From contig CADAKQ010000003.1 of NCBI GenBank assembly GCA_902788555.1, forward strand, positions 54,623 through 118,622: DNA of 64,000 bases, written 5' to 3'. The first letter of the stretch is position 1. Every line of letters begins with the position of its first letter. A program made the position numbers and the translations under genes. Shown here in pieces: positions 27,501 through 36,279 of this stretch. Under the pieces are notes generated by a model that saw nothing but the letters and a program-made list of their open reading frames with translations, was not told where the DNA came from and did not search any database. This stretch comes from an uncultured Lachnospiraceae bacterium. GTDB lineage: Bacteria > Bacillota > Clostridia > Lachnospirales > Lachnospiraceae.

Positions 27501-27782
27501 ATGTCATTAGGTGGAAAGCTTTGTTCATTTGCAGCAGGAGTATTATTTGGTACTGCGGGCATTAAGATTTTATCAAGTAAGGATGCTAAAAAGGTTTATA
27601 CACATACAACGGCAGCAGTTCTGCGTGCCAAAGACTCGGTTATGCAGACTGTAGATACGGTTAAGGAAAACTGTGAGGATATCTATGCAGAGGCAAAGCA
27701 GATAAATGCCGAGCGTGAGCTTAAGGAGGCTGAGGAAATTATAGGAGAAGCAGCTTCTGAAGAAGCACCGGCTGAGGCATAA
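27501..27782 (+). CDS. Small protein (DUF6110-like) beside metal ATPase
   Basis: A 93-residue protein. The ATG at 27501 follows AGGAG; an upstream extension lacks a site. A short hydrophobic N-terminus (KLCSFAAGVLFGTAGIKILS) could sit in the membrane. An amphipathic helix follows (THTTAAVLRAKDSVMQTVDT) and then an acidic tail rich in Glu and Ala. I recall similar small proteins (DUF6110) next to P-type ATPases in Firmicutes, which fits its place 57 nt before one. It may assist or regulate the transporter. The family name is from memory and unchecked. Confidence 0.65.
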   Translation: MSLGGKLCSFAAGVLFGTAGIKILSSKDAKKVYTHTTAAVLRAKDSVMQTVDTVKENCEDIYAEAKQINAERELKEAEEIIGEAASEEAPAEA

Positions 27783-27839
27783 AAGTCTATATGGAAATAG
27801 AGACTTACTAAAAAGTAGATATATTCAGAGGACAGTTTT

Positions 27840-29921
27840 ATGAAATGTGTTATAAAGCATGAAACAAAAAACAGAATAAGAGTACATCTTATGAAGGAGA
27901 AGCTTAGCATAAAAGAGGCTGACAGTTTAGAATACATACTTGCCTCGTATGATATGGTGAGCTTCGTAAAGGTATATGAGAGAACCGCAGATGTAGTTAT
28001 AGAGTATAAGAAAAGCAGGGATGAGCTTATCGCCCTGCTTGCTTCACTTGACCCGCAGAAAATTGATGTGCCGGAAAGTGTATATCAGACTTCAGGCAGA
28101 GAGCTTAACAGACTGTATCAGGATAAGCTTTTTTTCAAGGTGGCATTTAGGCTTGTTAAAAGAAATATAATCCCGATGCCTTTTCGTACTGCGATTACCG
28201 TTACACATTCCTTAAAATATATTAAAGAGGGTGCAAAATGCCTGTGGCATAAAAAGCTTGAGGTACCGGTGCTTGATGGTACCGCCATAGGAGCCTCCGT
28301 ATTAAGAAAGGATTATAAGACTGCGGGAAATGTTATGTTTTTACTTGGTGTCGGTGAGCTGTTAGAGGAGTGGACACATAAGAAGTCCATAAATGACCTT
28401 GCCAAAACTATGTCACTTAATATCGGTTCGGTTTGGCTTAAGACTGATGACGGAGAGATTAATATTCCTGTTTCAGAGGTTAAGGAAAATGATAAGATTG
28501 TGGTGCGCATGGGCAAGACCATACCGTTTGACGGAGTTGTATGTGAAGGAGAAGCTATGGTCAATCAGGCATCTCTTACCGGTGAATCAATTCCGGTAGC
28601 AAAGTCAAAGGACGGATATGTTTATTCAGGTACGGTGGTTGAGGAGGGCGAGATAGTATTTGCTGTAAAGGCTGTATCCGGTACGGGTAGATATGATAAA
28701 ATTGTTAGGATGATTGAAGAATCAGAAAAGCTAAAATCTGATTTAGAGAGCAAGGCGGAGCATCTGGCGGACAGTCTGGTGCCTTACTCACTTGCCGGAA
28801 CAGCTGTAACTTATCTTCTTACAAGAAATATTACAAAGGCTATGTCAGTACTTATGGTTGACTTTTCATGTGCACTTAAGCTTGCTATGCCGATATCCGT
28901 TTTATCAGCTATAAGAGAGGCGGGACAAAACAAGATAACTGTCAAAGGCGGTAAATTCCTTGAGGCTATGGCAGAGGCTGATACAATTATATTTGACAAA
29001 ACAGGAACGCTTACAAAGGCAAAGCCTACTGTTGCAAAGGTATATAGCTTTGATGACAGTAAGGATGAAGCAGAGATTTTGAAGATAGCGGCATGTCTTG
29101 AGGAGCATTTTCCACATTCTATGGCAAATGCTGTTGTGGAGGAGGCGGCGATAAGAGGTATAGAGCATGAGGAGATGCATACGAAGGTTGAGTACATTGT
29201 TGCGCATGGAATTGCTACGTCTATAGATGGTAAGAAGACCATAATCGGAAGTTATCATTTTGTTTTTGAGGATGAAAAATGTGTTATACCGGATGACAAA
29301 AAAGATATATTTGATAATATCCCACCGGAATATTCGCAGCTTTATCTTGCGATGGATGGTGTGCTGATCGGTGTTATATGTATTGAGGATCCGCTTAGAA
29401 AAGAAGCAAAAGACGTTATAGATAAGCTTCATGAAATGGGATTTAATAAGCTTGTTATGATGACCGGTGACAGTGAAAGAACTGCAAGGGCAATAGCTGC
29501 TGAGGTTGGAGTTGATGAGTTTTATGCTGAGGTTCTTCCGGAGGATAAGGCCGGCTATATAAGAAAGGCAAGAGAAAAAGGTCACAGGGTAATAATGATA
29601 GGTGATGGTATAAATGATTCTCCGGCACTTTCGGAGGCTGATGTCGGTATAGCGATAAGTGAAGGTGCCGATATAGCAAGGGAGATTGCAGATATAACCA
29701 TTGGTGCAGATGAGCTTTACGGACTTATAACCTTGAAGGAGATTAGTAATCTTTTGATGGAGAGAATAAAGAAAAATTATCGTCAGATAGTCTTCTTCAA
29801 TGCCGGTTTTATACTGCTTGGCGTAACAGGATTAATTACCCCGACCACCGGTGCTTTTTTACACAATTCCTCAACTGTGGCATTTAGCTTAAGAAGTATG
29901 ACAAAGCTAATTGATAAGTAA
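27840..29921 (+). CDS. Heavy-metal P1B-type ATPase, unusual metal site
   Basis: A 693-residue P-type ATPase. An N-terminal HMA-like unit (about 1-70) lacks the CxxC metal pair. Core motifs are TGES in LTGESIPVAKS, the phosphorylated Asp in FDKTGTLTKAKP, a P1B His motif in EEHFPHSMANAV, MTGDSERTA, and GDGINDSPALSEADVG. The membrane metal motif, CPC in copper and zinc exporters, reads DFSCALKLAMP, so a single Cys replaces it. The metal therefore cannot be named; manganese, iron or another ion is possible. It is co-oriented with the DUF6110-like gene 57 nt upstream. A bidirectional hairpin follows the stop. Family assignment is secure, substrate is not. Confidence 0.88.
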   Translation: MKCVIKHETKNRIRVHLMKEKLSIKEADSLEYILASYDMVSFVKVYERTADVVIEYKKSRDELIALLASLDPQKIDVPESVYQTSGRELNRLYQDKLFFKVAFRLVKRNIIPMPFRTAITVTHSLKYIKEGAKCLWHKKLEVPVLDGTAIGASVLRKDYKTAGNVMFLLGVGELLEEWTHKKSINDLAKTMSLNIGSVWLKTDDGEINIPVSEVKENDKIVVRMGKTIPFDGVVCEGEAMVNQASLTGESIPVAKSKDGYVYSGTVVEEGEIVFAVKAVSGTGRYDKIVRMIEESEKLKSDLESKAEHLADSLVPYSLAGTAVTYLLTRNITKAMSVLMVDFSCALKLAMPISVLSAIREAGQNKITVKGGKFLEAMAEADTIIFDKTGTLTKAKPTVAKVYSFDDSKDEAEILKIAACLEEHFPHSMANAVVEEAAIRGIEHEEMHTKVEYIVAHGIATSIDGKKTIIGSYHFVFEDEKCVIPDDKKDIFDNIPPEYSQLYLAMDGVLIGVICIEDPLRKEAKDVIDKLHEMGFNKLVMMTGDSERTARAIAAEVGVDEFYAEVLPEDKAGYIRKAREKGHRVIMIGDGINDSPALSEADVGIAISEGADIAREIADITIGADELYGLITLKEISNLLMERIKKNYRQIVFFNAGFILLGVTGLITPTTGAFLHNSSTVAFSLRSMTKLIDK

Positions 29922-29925
29922 TGAA

Positions 29926-29968
29926 AAAGAGGTTTGTATGAAAATGGATTATACATACAAACCTCTTT
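29926..29968. terminator. Bidirectional terminator
   Basis: AAAGAGGTTTGTATG (29926-29940) pairs perfectly with CATACAAACCTCTTT (29954-29968). It lies between the convergent P-type ATPase and Rpn-family genes, with T-rich ends for both strands. Confidence 0.8.
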
Positions 29969-29971
29969 AAT

Positions 29972-30940
29972 TTACTGCCTCTTTAATTGTTCTTTTAGTT
30001 GTTCTATCTCTGCGGTTTTTTCAGCAAGAGCTGCATCCTTTTTTGCTATAATTGCCTGACTTTCAGCACGTCCTTGTTCCAAGCCTTGTTCTAAGCCTTG
30101 TTCTAAGCCTTGTTCCAAGCCTTGTTCTAAGCCTTGTTCCAAGCCTTGTTCCAAGCCTTGTTCTAAGCCTTGTTTCAAACCATCTTCATAGCCTTGCTTT
30201 AAACCATCTTCATAGCCTTCTTCACGAATAGAAGTTTTATATAATTCCTCATCAAATTCAAAAATGCTCATAGATATCACCTCGGCTTTATTTGCAAGCA
30301 AAAAATCCTTCAATATATCATTTTTTATACAATAATCTATAGCAAATGGTACAGCTTCATCAAGAGGATAATCCTTTAAGTAGTCCCTTACCACATCTAC
30401 ATACTGCATATACTGAAATAATGTCGGACATCTTCTTTTTACTTCTTCATTATAGCCTGAATTAATATTTAATTGCAATACCTTTAATTCAAGATTTATA
30501 TCTTCTTTTTTATATGCATACGAAGATGAAAGTTTCAATACATCCACCTCTGGCTGCTTATCTTTTCCGTTATAAAAGACAAAAAATCTCGGATTCGGAA
30601 GTTTTATAAGCTTGCTGCCGTATATATTTTTTTTTATAACAAGCTTTTCAAACTGTCTGGTTATGTACATAAGGTTTCTAAGTGGAGTATTTGGGTTGAT
30701 GCTTGATTGCTGTTCAAATAGTTGAATGTTCATATCGAGCATACATGAAACATCATTTTTCATGGACATATAAACCGCATTTTCGAGGGTTACGATTTCA
30801 AGCTCATCCTCGTTTGTGTAATCGGTATCATTTAAGGCGTTATAAAGTGATAATAATTCCTTTTTAGAATCAAAAAGCATGCGGAAAACCGTATCCTTAT
30901 AATTTCTTACGGCACTTACTTTTTTATTTTCTTTGTTCAT
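29972..30940 (-). CDS. Rpn-family PD-(D/E)XK nuclease/putative transposase
   Basis: A 322-residue protein of the Rpn (recombination-promoting nuclease, formerly transposase_31/YhgA-like) group. Its start is typical: VRNYKDTVFRMLFDSKKELL, then YNALNDTDY. The PD-(D/E)XK-like core runs through MNIQLFEQQSSINPNTPLRN, the RQFEKL region and FFVFYNGK. The C-terminal third has tandem GLEQ/GYEDGLKQ repeats followed by a helical tail (KKDAALAEKTAEIEQLKEQL). The tandem repeat is eight 12-bp units (30072-30167) and probably varies in number. Such genes are multicopy in many gut Firmicutes. No terminal repeats or target duplications were seen around it. Confidence 0.85.
   Translation of the reverse strand: MNKENKKVSAVRNYKDTVFRMLFDSKKELLSLYNALNDTDYTNEDELEIVTLENAVYMSMKNDVSCMLDMNIQLFEQQSSINPNTPLRNLMYITRQFEKLVIKKNIYGSKLIKLPNPRFFVFYNGKDKQPEVDVLKLSSSYAYKKEDINLELKVLQLNINSGYNEEVKRRCPTLFQYMQYVDVVRDYLKDYPLDEAVPFAIDYCIKNDILKDFLLANKAEVISMSIFEFDEELYKTSIREEGYEDGLKQGYEDGLKQGLEQGLEQGLEQGLEQGLEQGLEQGLEQGLEQGRAESQAIIAKKDAALAEKTAEIEQLKEQLKRQ
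30072..30167 (-). repeat. 12-bp tandem repeat (8 units) in Rpn gene
   Basis: Eight 12-bp units of CCTTGTTCNAAG type, each encoding Gly-Leu-Glu-Gln on the minus strand, with C/T variation at one site. They are followed by related GLKQ and GYED units. Because each unit is a multiple of three, length changes keep the frame. Confidence 0.9.
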
Positions 30941-31301
30941 AAGACATCCTTTCCCTGCCTTACAAGAAGGCAGTAATTATATTTAATGACATAGTTATTC
31001 CTGATTAATCTTTGCGCAAAATATATGGGAATAAAATTGACAAGCGAAAAATTCTTAAATGAATGTGAATTTTCAGATATAAGAATTGTCTGCTTAAAAA
31101 GAACATATAGCAAAAAAATAAAAAAATCAATAGAAAACTCAAAATGCAACAAATCGTGTCATTTTTATGTAAACAAGTAGTGATTATGTAAACTTTTGCA
31201 AATATTAAAAAAGAATAATCAAATACGATTAGACTGGAGAACTATGAAGAAGGTATGAAGTGAAACATTTGTTTTTTGTTGTAAAAAAAGCCCTTTATGC
31301 G

Positions 31302-31330
31302 TTGACTTTATAAGGGGTATATGTTATAAA
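31302..31330 (+). promoter_or_regulatory. Predicted sigma-A promoter for the FliD-C-like operon
   Basis: TTGACT (31302-31307) and TATAAA (31325-31330) are 17 nt apart, with TGT just before the -10 box. A hairpin CCCTTTAT/ATAAGGG (31291-31298 and 31310-31316) encloses the -35 box and may be an operator. An early transcript hairpin (31335-31344 and 31358-31367) would follow. The rest of the 487-bp gap 30941-31427 holds no recognised gene. Confidence 0.6.
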
Positions 31331-31427
31331 TAAAATAACCATAGTTGTAAGTATGTGCTGTGGTTATGTAACTCGTAGTTTTTGTTTCACAAGGATGTGG
31401 TTCTACCATCAAGGAAGGAGGTAAAAA

Positions 31428-32153
31428 ATGTCTAACATCAGTGGTTTCGGAGGTTTGTTTGGAACTTCAAACCAGAACAGTATCTGGGGCGGTAATAATG
31501 CGTCTTCAGGTTCAACTATTTTGTCCGACTATGCTGCGATAAAAAATGGAAGCTATAAGAAGCTTGCCAGAAAGTATTATAAGGCTGATAGTGTTAAGAC
31601 TGAGACAGAGGCAAAGGCGGAAAACAAAAAGCTTGGACTTATACAGACGGGAGCTGATTCCCTTTCTTCATCTTTAAGTGCTCTTGGTAAAGAGTCTCTT
31701 TATGCAATGAAAAAGATAAGCACTAAGGATGAAACCACAGGCGAGACCAAGGAGAAGGAGGATTACGATTGGAAGGCTATCACAAGTGCTGTTAAATCAT
31801 TTATTGATAATTATAACGACACTATAGGAGATGCCGCAGATTCTAATCTTACCGGAGTCTTGAGAAACGCTATGCATATGACATCTTCGGTTAAAGCAAA
31901 CAGTAGGTTGCTTTCAGAGGTGGGTATTACCATTGGTAAGGAGAATAAGCTTGAGCTTGACGAGGATAAGCTTAAAAATGCAAATATCAGTACCTTAAAG
32001 AGTTTATTTACAGGTACTAATTCATTTGCAGATAGACTTGCTCAAAAGTCAGAGGCTATATCCAAAGCAGTTTCTAACTCAGCTAAGTCCTATACTAAAA
32101 ATGGAAGTACTTTACCATCATCTTTTGCGAAGATGTTTGAAACAGAAATATAA
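31428..32153 (+). CDS. FliD C-terminal-domain-like protein
   Basis: A 241-residue protein whose second half resembles the C-terminal domain of the flagellar cap protein FliD: AITSAVKSFIDNYNDTIGD, then LLSEVGITIGKENKLELDED and LKSLFTGTNSFADRLAQK. The N-terminus is low in hydrophobic residues and rich in Gly, Ser and Asn, with no signal peptide, as for proteins exported through the flagellum. It is too short to be FliD (usually over 400 aa) and lacks the FliD N-terminal domain. The ATG follows AAGGAGG. It shares an operon with the next gene (15-nt gap). It may be a flagellar-exported accessory protein; this is inference. Confidence 0.6.
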   Translation: MSNISGFGGLFGTSNQNSIWGGNNASSGSTILSDYAAIKNGSYKKLARKYYKADSVKTETEAKAENKKLGLIQTGADSLSSSLSALGKESLYAMKKISTKDETTGETKEKEDYDWKAITSAVKSFIDNYNDTIGDAADSNLTGVLRNAMHMTSSVKANSRLLSEVGITIGKENKLELDEDKLKNANISTLKSLFTGTNSFADRLAQKSEAISKAVSNSAKSYTKNGSTLPSSFAKMFETEI

Positions 32154-32168
32154 AAGGAGGGAATCGGG

Positions 32169-32792
32169 ATGGCTATTGGTTCAGTTTCAAATGCAACAAG
32201 CAGTATTTATACTAATTATAAAGATGTTACTGCGGCTGCAAAGGTAGCAGAGGCTGTAGATTCAAAAGCAACTGAAGCAGCTAAGAGTGTAGTTTATGAT
32301 AAGGGCGAAGCTTCTTCAAAGGCTACATACTCTATCAATAAGATGAGTCAGGCTGACAGGTCTGCACTTGTTGAGCAACTAAAAAATGATCAGGCACAAA
32401 GACAGCAGAGTTTGACTGATTTGGTAAGTAAGACACTTGGTCAGCAGGCTAAGACTTATGGTCTGGCTATGAATGATGATGCATTCTGGCGTATGTTTGC
32501 AGACGGCAAGGTAACTGTTACTGAGGCTGCTAAGAAGCAGGCTCAGGAGGATATCTCTGAGGATGGTTACTGGGGCGTAAAGCAGACTTCACAGAGATTG
32601 TTTGACTTTGCAAGTGCTCTTGCAGGAGATGATCCAAAGACTATGCAGGCTATGCAGAAGGCTATGGAGAAAGGCTTTAAGCAGGCAACCAAAACATGGG
32701 GCAAGGAGATGCCTGAGATAACAGGTCAGACTAAAGAGGCTGCCAACAAGCTTTTTGAGGAGTACTATAAGTCAAAAGGTATAGTTGAATAA
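32169..32792 (+). CDS. Conserved hypothetical protein, possible flagellar partner
   Basis: A 207-residue soluble, Ala/Lys/Gln-rich helical protein with no signal peptide. Notable segments are MSQADRSALVEQLKNDQAQR, EDGYWGVKQTSQRLFDFASA and EMPEITGQTKEAANKLF. The middle part recalls DUF5610-type proteins of motile bacteria; this is from memory. It follows the FliD-C-like gene by 15 nt with AAAGGAGG between, so the two are co-transcribed and probably act together. A strong bidirectional hairpin ends the unit. Confidence 0.6.
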   Translation: MAIGSVSNATSSIYTNYKDVTAAAKVAEAVDSKATEAAKSVVYDKGEASSKATYSINKMSQADRSALVEQLKNDQAQRQQSLTDLVSKTLGQQAKTYGLAMNDDAFWRMFADGKVTVTEAAKKQAQEDISEDGYWGVKQTSQRLFDFASALAGDDPKTMQAMQKAMEKGFKQATKTWGKEMPEITGQTKEAANKLFEEYYKSKGIVE

Positions 32793-32830
32793 TTAGTTAA
32801 ATATTTAATTAGATTATATTAAGACATTTA

Positions 32831-32862
32831 AGAGCTGCCACATTTAATCAAGTGGCAGCTCT
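32831..32862. terminator. Bidirectional terminator
   Basis: AGAGCTGCCAC (32831-32841) pairs perfectly with GTGGCAGCTCT (32852-32862), and T-rich sequence follows. It lies between the convergent FliD-C-like operon and the C39-like peptidase gene. Confidence 0.85.
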
Positions 32863-32882
32863 ATTTATTGTTTATACATATA

Positions 32883-35282
32883 TTAGTATACGATTACTCC
32901 ATTTGCCTGTATGTAGCATATACGTCCAGCCCAATCTGTTATTTTTGTATTAGTAAGAAGCGTACAGTCGGATTTTATGTAGCCGTAGTTTCCTGCTATG
33001 CCCTCACAAGGAGTACCATCAGCCCATTTAACTGTTGTTGAGAACTGTACGAAACAGCCTGCCTCGATAACACCGCAAGGGTTAGCGTAGTAAAGAAAGG
33101 TTCCTGTTTTGTCATATGTAAGAACATCTACATACATGTATCCGTATACATCGAAGAAGCAGTAATCATTTACAGAATCACCTGTGATTGTCTTTTTGAC
33201 ATTTGCAAAATCACTGAATACTTCATGTCCGTTTTCATCAAAGTAGATAATATGTTCACCGTCAGGATGGTAGGTAAGGCGACTTCTCATGGCGGTTCCG
33301 TCAGCCTGAAAGTAATAAGTATAGGTACCATCACATTTGAAATCGTTTATTACAGGATTTCCATCAGGAGCATTACATCTTATTTCACCATTATCATCTG
33401 TATAGAATATATAACCATTATATTCTGCAAATTGGGTGCTTGGTGCGATACTTGTTTTTTCAGGTTTGGCTGGCTCGGAGTTATCGGTATATATATCTTC
33501 TTTGGATGTGTCATTATTGGAAACACTAGGAAGACAAGGAATTTCTTCAGTCTTCGTTTCACCGCAACTTTCGCAGGTATATGTCTTTGTGCCTGTGGTG
33601 TTTTCAGTAGGATTGGCTGTAATTATACCGTTATTCCAACTATGTCCTGTTACAGGTATAGATTCGCATTCCAATATTTTTTCACAATCTTTACACTTTA
33701 TAACCTTAGTTCCTGATGCTGTACAGGTTGCAGGAGTTTCGATTTCAAAGTTGGCTGCTGGAGTATGAATAGTTATATATTGAGTCGCACTTTTTCCACC
33801 GTATGATATAGTTAAAGCAGTTCTTTCATTTCCGTTTTCAAAACCTTCAACTTTATAATCTGATATATTTTTTGTTGTTTTGTCTGTATAATTTGCGGTA
33901 ACTGTCATTCCGGTTAAGTCAAGCTGTTCGCCTTTTATGTATTCGGTCTTATTTGGCACCTTAGTGATTGTAATTGACTGTAATACAGGCTCTTTGCTTA
34001 ATGTTGTTTTATTTGCAGCCACACTGGAACAGTTTCCTGCAACATCCCATGCATAAATATGTGTTATATATGTTCCATATTCGTTTTTATGATCCGAACG
34101 CTTTACTGTAAATGATGCATGACCATCCTTTAAGGTTGCATTGTGCCAAATTATATCATCCTGACCACTTTGTTCTGTCCATACAGGGAATTGTACCTTA
34201 GCAATGCCTGCGTTATCGCTCACATCACAGGAAACCTGAAAGCTGTCGGCTGTAATATTATCAATTTTGATGTTTTTTATTGAAGGAGCTTTTTTATCAG
34301 CTGTTATATTTACTGTTTTTCCGCTGTCTGAAAGCTTTTGATTGTTACCGAATTTGGTAACATCAATGCCATATGCATATACTTTCTGACTTCCACTTTT
34401 TTTAACAGGTAAAGTAGCTGAAAATCCATGAAATTCGCCAACATGAAAAGCGTTATCGACATCTTTTCTTGAACGATTCGCTTTAATGGCGTATCCTTCT
34501 GCATTTGCACTACCCGGTTCTCCGCCTATGTATATATGAACATCAATTGATTCAGTGACCTTATCAGGGTCATATGCCCATCCGGTTACAGTTATTGTTC
34601 CTTCGGAATTACAGGTCACAGTATCAAGATAGCCCACAGGTGTTCTATCGCTTGCCGTACTGCTTACTGAACCGCTGTTTGGAGTATAATAATGATATCC
34701 TCCGTCATATAACGCGCTATATCCGGCACTTGCCATATTTTCAGTGCTACTCTTTGAACAGAACCAGCATGAATCAATTATTAAAAAGTTTGAAGCTGAA
34801 AGCTGATTTGGATTACTAACATTTTCGTAACCAACCACACATACAAAATGATCACTTGTTCTGTATCCTGACACGTTTACGATAACCGGTCTATTGTTAT
34901 TTATTGAATCGTAAAGTCCCTTGTAAACTTCGTTTGCACTATATACAACATGTCTGCTGAAATCTGCCTTGTAAATGTTGGCAGCACAGTTATATTGGCT
35001 TGAACCACCGTATTCGTCATATTCCGCCCAACTGTGGACTTTTCCGTCAAGCATAGTTCTTGCATAGGCAAGTGCAAAGCACCAACATGCTTCCGAACCC
35101 TGTTGTTGGTTTCCGACTGCAGCGATATTTGACCAATTTACATTTAGTGTTTTCCCGCTGCCTGCAGCATATACTTTGTTGTTATCCGAATAATTCGGTA
35201 TTATTGATAACATTAACAATATGGCAACAAGAGCAGCTATGATTCTCTTTTGTGATTTAACTTTTAATCCTTTCCTATTCAT
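32883..35282 (-). CDS. Secreted C39-like cysteine peptidase with Ig-like and wall-binding-like domains
   Basis: A 799-residue secreted multidomain protein. The signal peptide is KRIIAALVAILLMLSIIPNY. A papain-like C39-type peptidase domain (about 45-205) shows the Cys in GSEACWCFALAYA, the His in SDHFVCVVGYE and an Asp in FLIIDSCW. A GBS-Bsp-like domain follows (about 330-430: DNAGIAKVQFPVW, NEYGTYITHIYAWD). Next are an Ig-like domain (SITITKVPNKTEY, then LDLTGMTVTANY) and paired Cys motifs (KCKDCEK, CESCGET). The C-terminal 180 residues are the same domain as in the surface array at 18.9-27.4 kb, ending in VIVY. The ATG follows AAGGAGGA. It is probably a wall-attached peptidase acting on peptides outside the cell. 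Confidence 0.85.
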   Translation of the reverse strand: MNRKGLKVKSQKRIIAALVAILLMLSIIPNYSDNNKVYAAGSGKTLNVNWSNIAAVGNQQQGSEACWCFALAYARTMLDGKVHSWAEYDEYGGSSQYNCAANIYKADFSRHVVYSANEVYKGLYDSINNNRPVIVNVSGYRTSDHFVCVVGYENVSNPNQLSASNFLIIDSCWFCSKSSTENMASAGYSALYDGGYHYYTPNSGSVSSTASDRTPVGYLDTVTCNSEGTITVTGWAYDPDKVTESIDVHIYIGGEPGSANAEGYAIKANRSRKDVDNAFHVGEFHGFSATLPVKKSGSQKVYAYGIDVTKFGNNQKLSDSGKTVNITADKKAPSIKNIKIDNITADSFQVSCDVSDNAGIAKVQFPVWTEQSGQDDIIWHNATLKDGHASFTVKRSDHKNEYGTYITHIYAWDVAGNCSSVAANKTTLSKEPVLQSITITKVPNKTEYIKGEQLDLTGMTVTANYTDKTTKNISDYKVEGFENGNERTALTISYGGKSATQYITIHTPAANFEIETPATCTASGTKVIKCKDCEKILECESIPVTGHSWNNGIITANPTENTTGTKTYTCESCGETKTEEIPCLPSVSNNDTSKEDIYTDNSEPAKPEKTSIAPSTQFAEYNGYIFYTDDNGEIRCNAPDGNPVINDFKCDGTYTYYFQADGTAMRSRLTYHPDGEHIIYFDENGHEVFSDFANVKKTITGDSVNDYCFFDVYGYMYVDVLTYDKTGTFLYYANPCGVIEAGCFVQFSTTVKWADGTPCEGIAGNYGYIKSDCTLLTNTKITDWAGRICYIQANGVIVY

Positions 35283-35331
35283 AATTAATCCTCCTTATTA
35301 TTTTGGGTACTGTTTTCTTGTTGAGGCTAAT

Positions 35332-35360
35332 ATATAACAAAAAGAAAAAGGATAAATCAA
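35332..35360 (-). promoter_or_regulatory. Predicted sigma-A promoter for the C39-like peptidase
   Basis: On the minus strand, TTGATT (35360-35355) and TTATAT (35337-35332) are 17 nt apart, about 50 nt before the ATG. On the plus strand, TTGACA at 35371-35376 may start pyrE transcription, but its -10 spacing (19 nt to CATAAT) is not ideal. Confidence 0.5.
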
Positions 35361-35541
35361 TTTGTAAAATTTGACATTAAAAATGTAATTTTTGGCATAA
35401 TATTATATTAATATCCTATTATATTTCTTGCGTAAAATTACCCCTTATGATAGACTAATAATTGTATTTTAAATAAGAAGGATATCATATACATAACAGG
35501 TATGTTGTATCTTTAACAGTAATTTATAAGGAGATAAAAAA

Positions 35542-36219
35542 ATGGAAAGCTACAAGCAGGAATTTATAAAGTTTATGGTAGACAGTGATGTTTTAAGATT
35601 TGGTGAGTTTACTTTGAAAAGCGGAAGAAAATCACCTTTTTTTATGAACGCAGGTCTTTATGTGACAGGTAGTCAGCTTAAGAAGCTTGGAGAGTATTAC
35701 GCAAAAGCTATACATGATAATTACGGAGATGATTTTGACGTGCTTTTCGGACCGGCATATAAGGGGATACCTCTCAGTGTTGCAACGGCTATAGCTTACA
35801 GTGAGCTTTACGGAAAGGAAATCAGGTATTGTTCTAATCGTAAGGAAGCTAAGGACCATGGAGATGCCGGAATACTTCTCGGAAGTCCTATAAAGGATGG
35901 AGACAGAGTTGTAATTATCGAGGATGTAACTACATCTGGTAAATCCATAGAGGAGACTTTTCCTATTATTAAGGCACAAGGCGATGTTACCATTAAAGGT
36001 CTTATGGTTTCGCTTAACCGTATGGAAAAAGGACTTGACGGTAATAAGTCGGCACTTGATGAGATAAAGGACAAATACGGTTTTTTGGCAAATGCTATTG
36101 TGTCCATGGCAGATGTTGTGGAGTGTCTTTACAACAAAGAGGTAAATGGCAGAGTTATTATAAATGATGAGATAAAGACTGCCATAGATGCGTATTATGA
36201 GCAGTATGGAGTTAAGTAA
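35542..36219 (+). CDS. pyrE: Orotate phosphoribosyltransferase
   Basis: This enzyme joins orotate and PRPP to give orotidine monophosphate in pyrimidine synthesis. The 225-residue length is normal. Family features are FTLKSGRKSPFFMNAGLY at the start, GPAYKGIPLSV, the flexible loop CSNRKEAKDHGDAG, and the PRPP-binding motif VVIIEDVTTSGKSI. The ATG follows AAGGAG. Its pathway partners carA and carB are 22 kb away. The next gene starts 60 nt later and may share the transcript. The identity is secure. Confidence 0.96.
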   Translation: MESYKQEFIKFMVDSDVLRFGEFTLKSGRKSPFFMNAGLYVTGSQLKKLGEYYAKAIHDNYGDDFDVLFGPAYKGIPLSVATAIAYSELYGKEIRYCSNRKEAKDHGDAGILLGSPIKDGDRVVIIEDVTTSGKSIEETFPIIKAQGDVTIKGLMVSLNRMEKGLDGNKSALDEIKDKYGFLANAIVSMADVVECLYNKEVNGRVIINDEIKTAIDAYYEQYGVK

Positions 36220-36279
36220 GCAATAAAACGATACTACAGATATTTGTTTTATTGATAAAACTATGTAAGGAATATAATT

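Noticed and set aside
30072-30167. Tandem repeat considered as a CRISPR array
   Set aside because: Units are 12 bp with no spacers and code for GLEQ in a clear gene.
30937-31152. 71-residue minus-strand frame upstream of the Rpn gene
   Set aside because: No ribosome site, no recognisable family, AT-rich hydrophobic content typical of chance frames; it overlaps the Rpn start.
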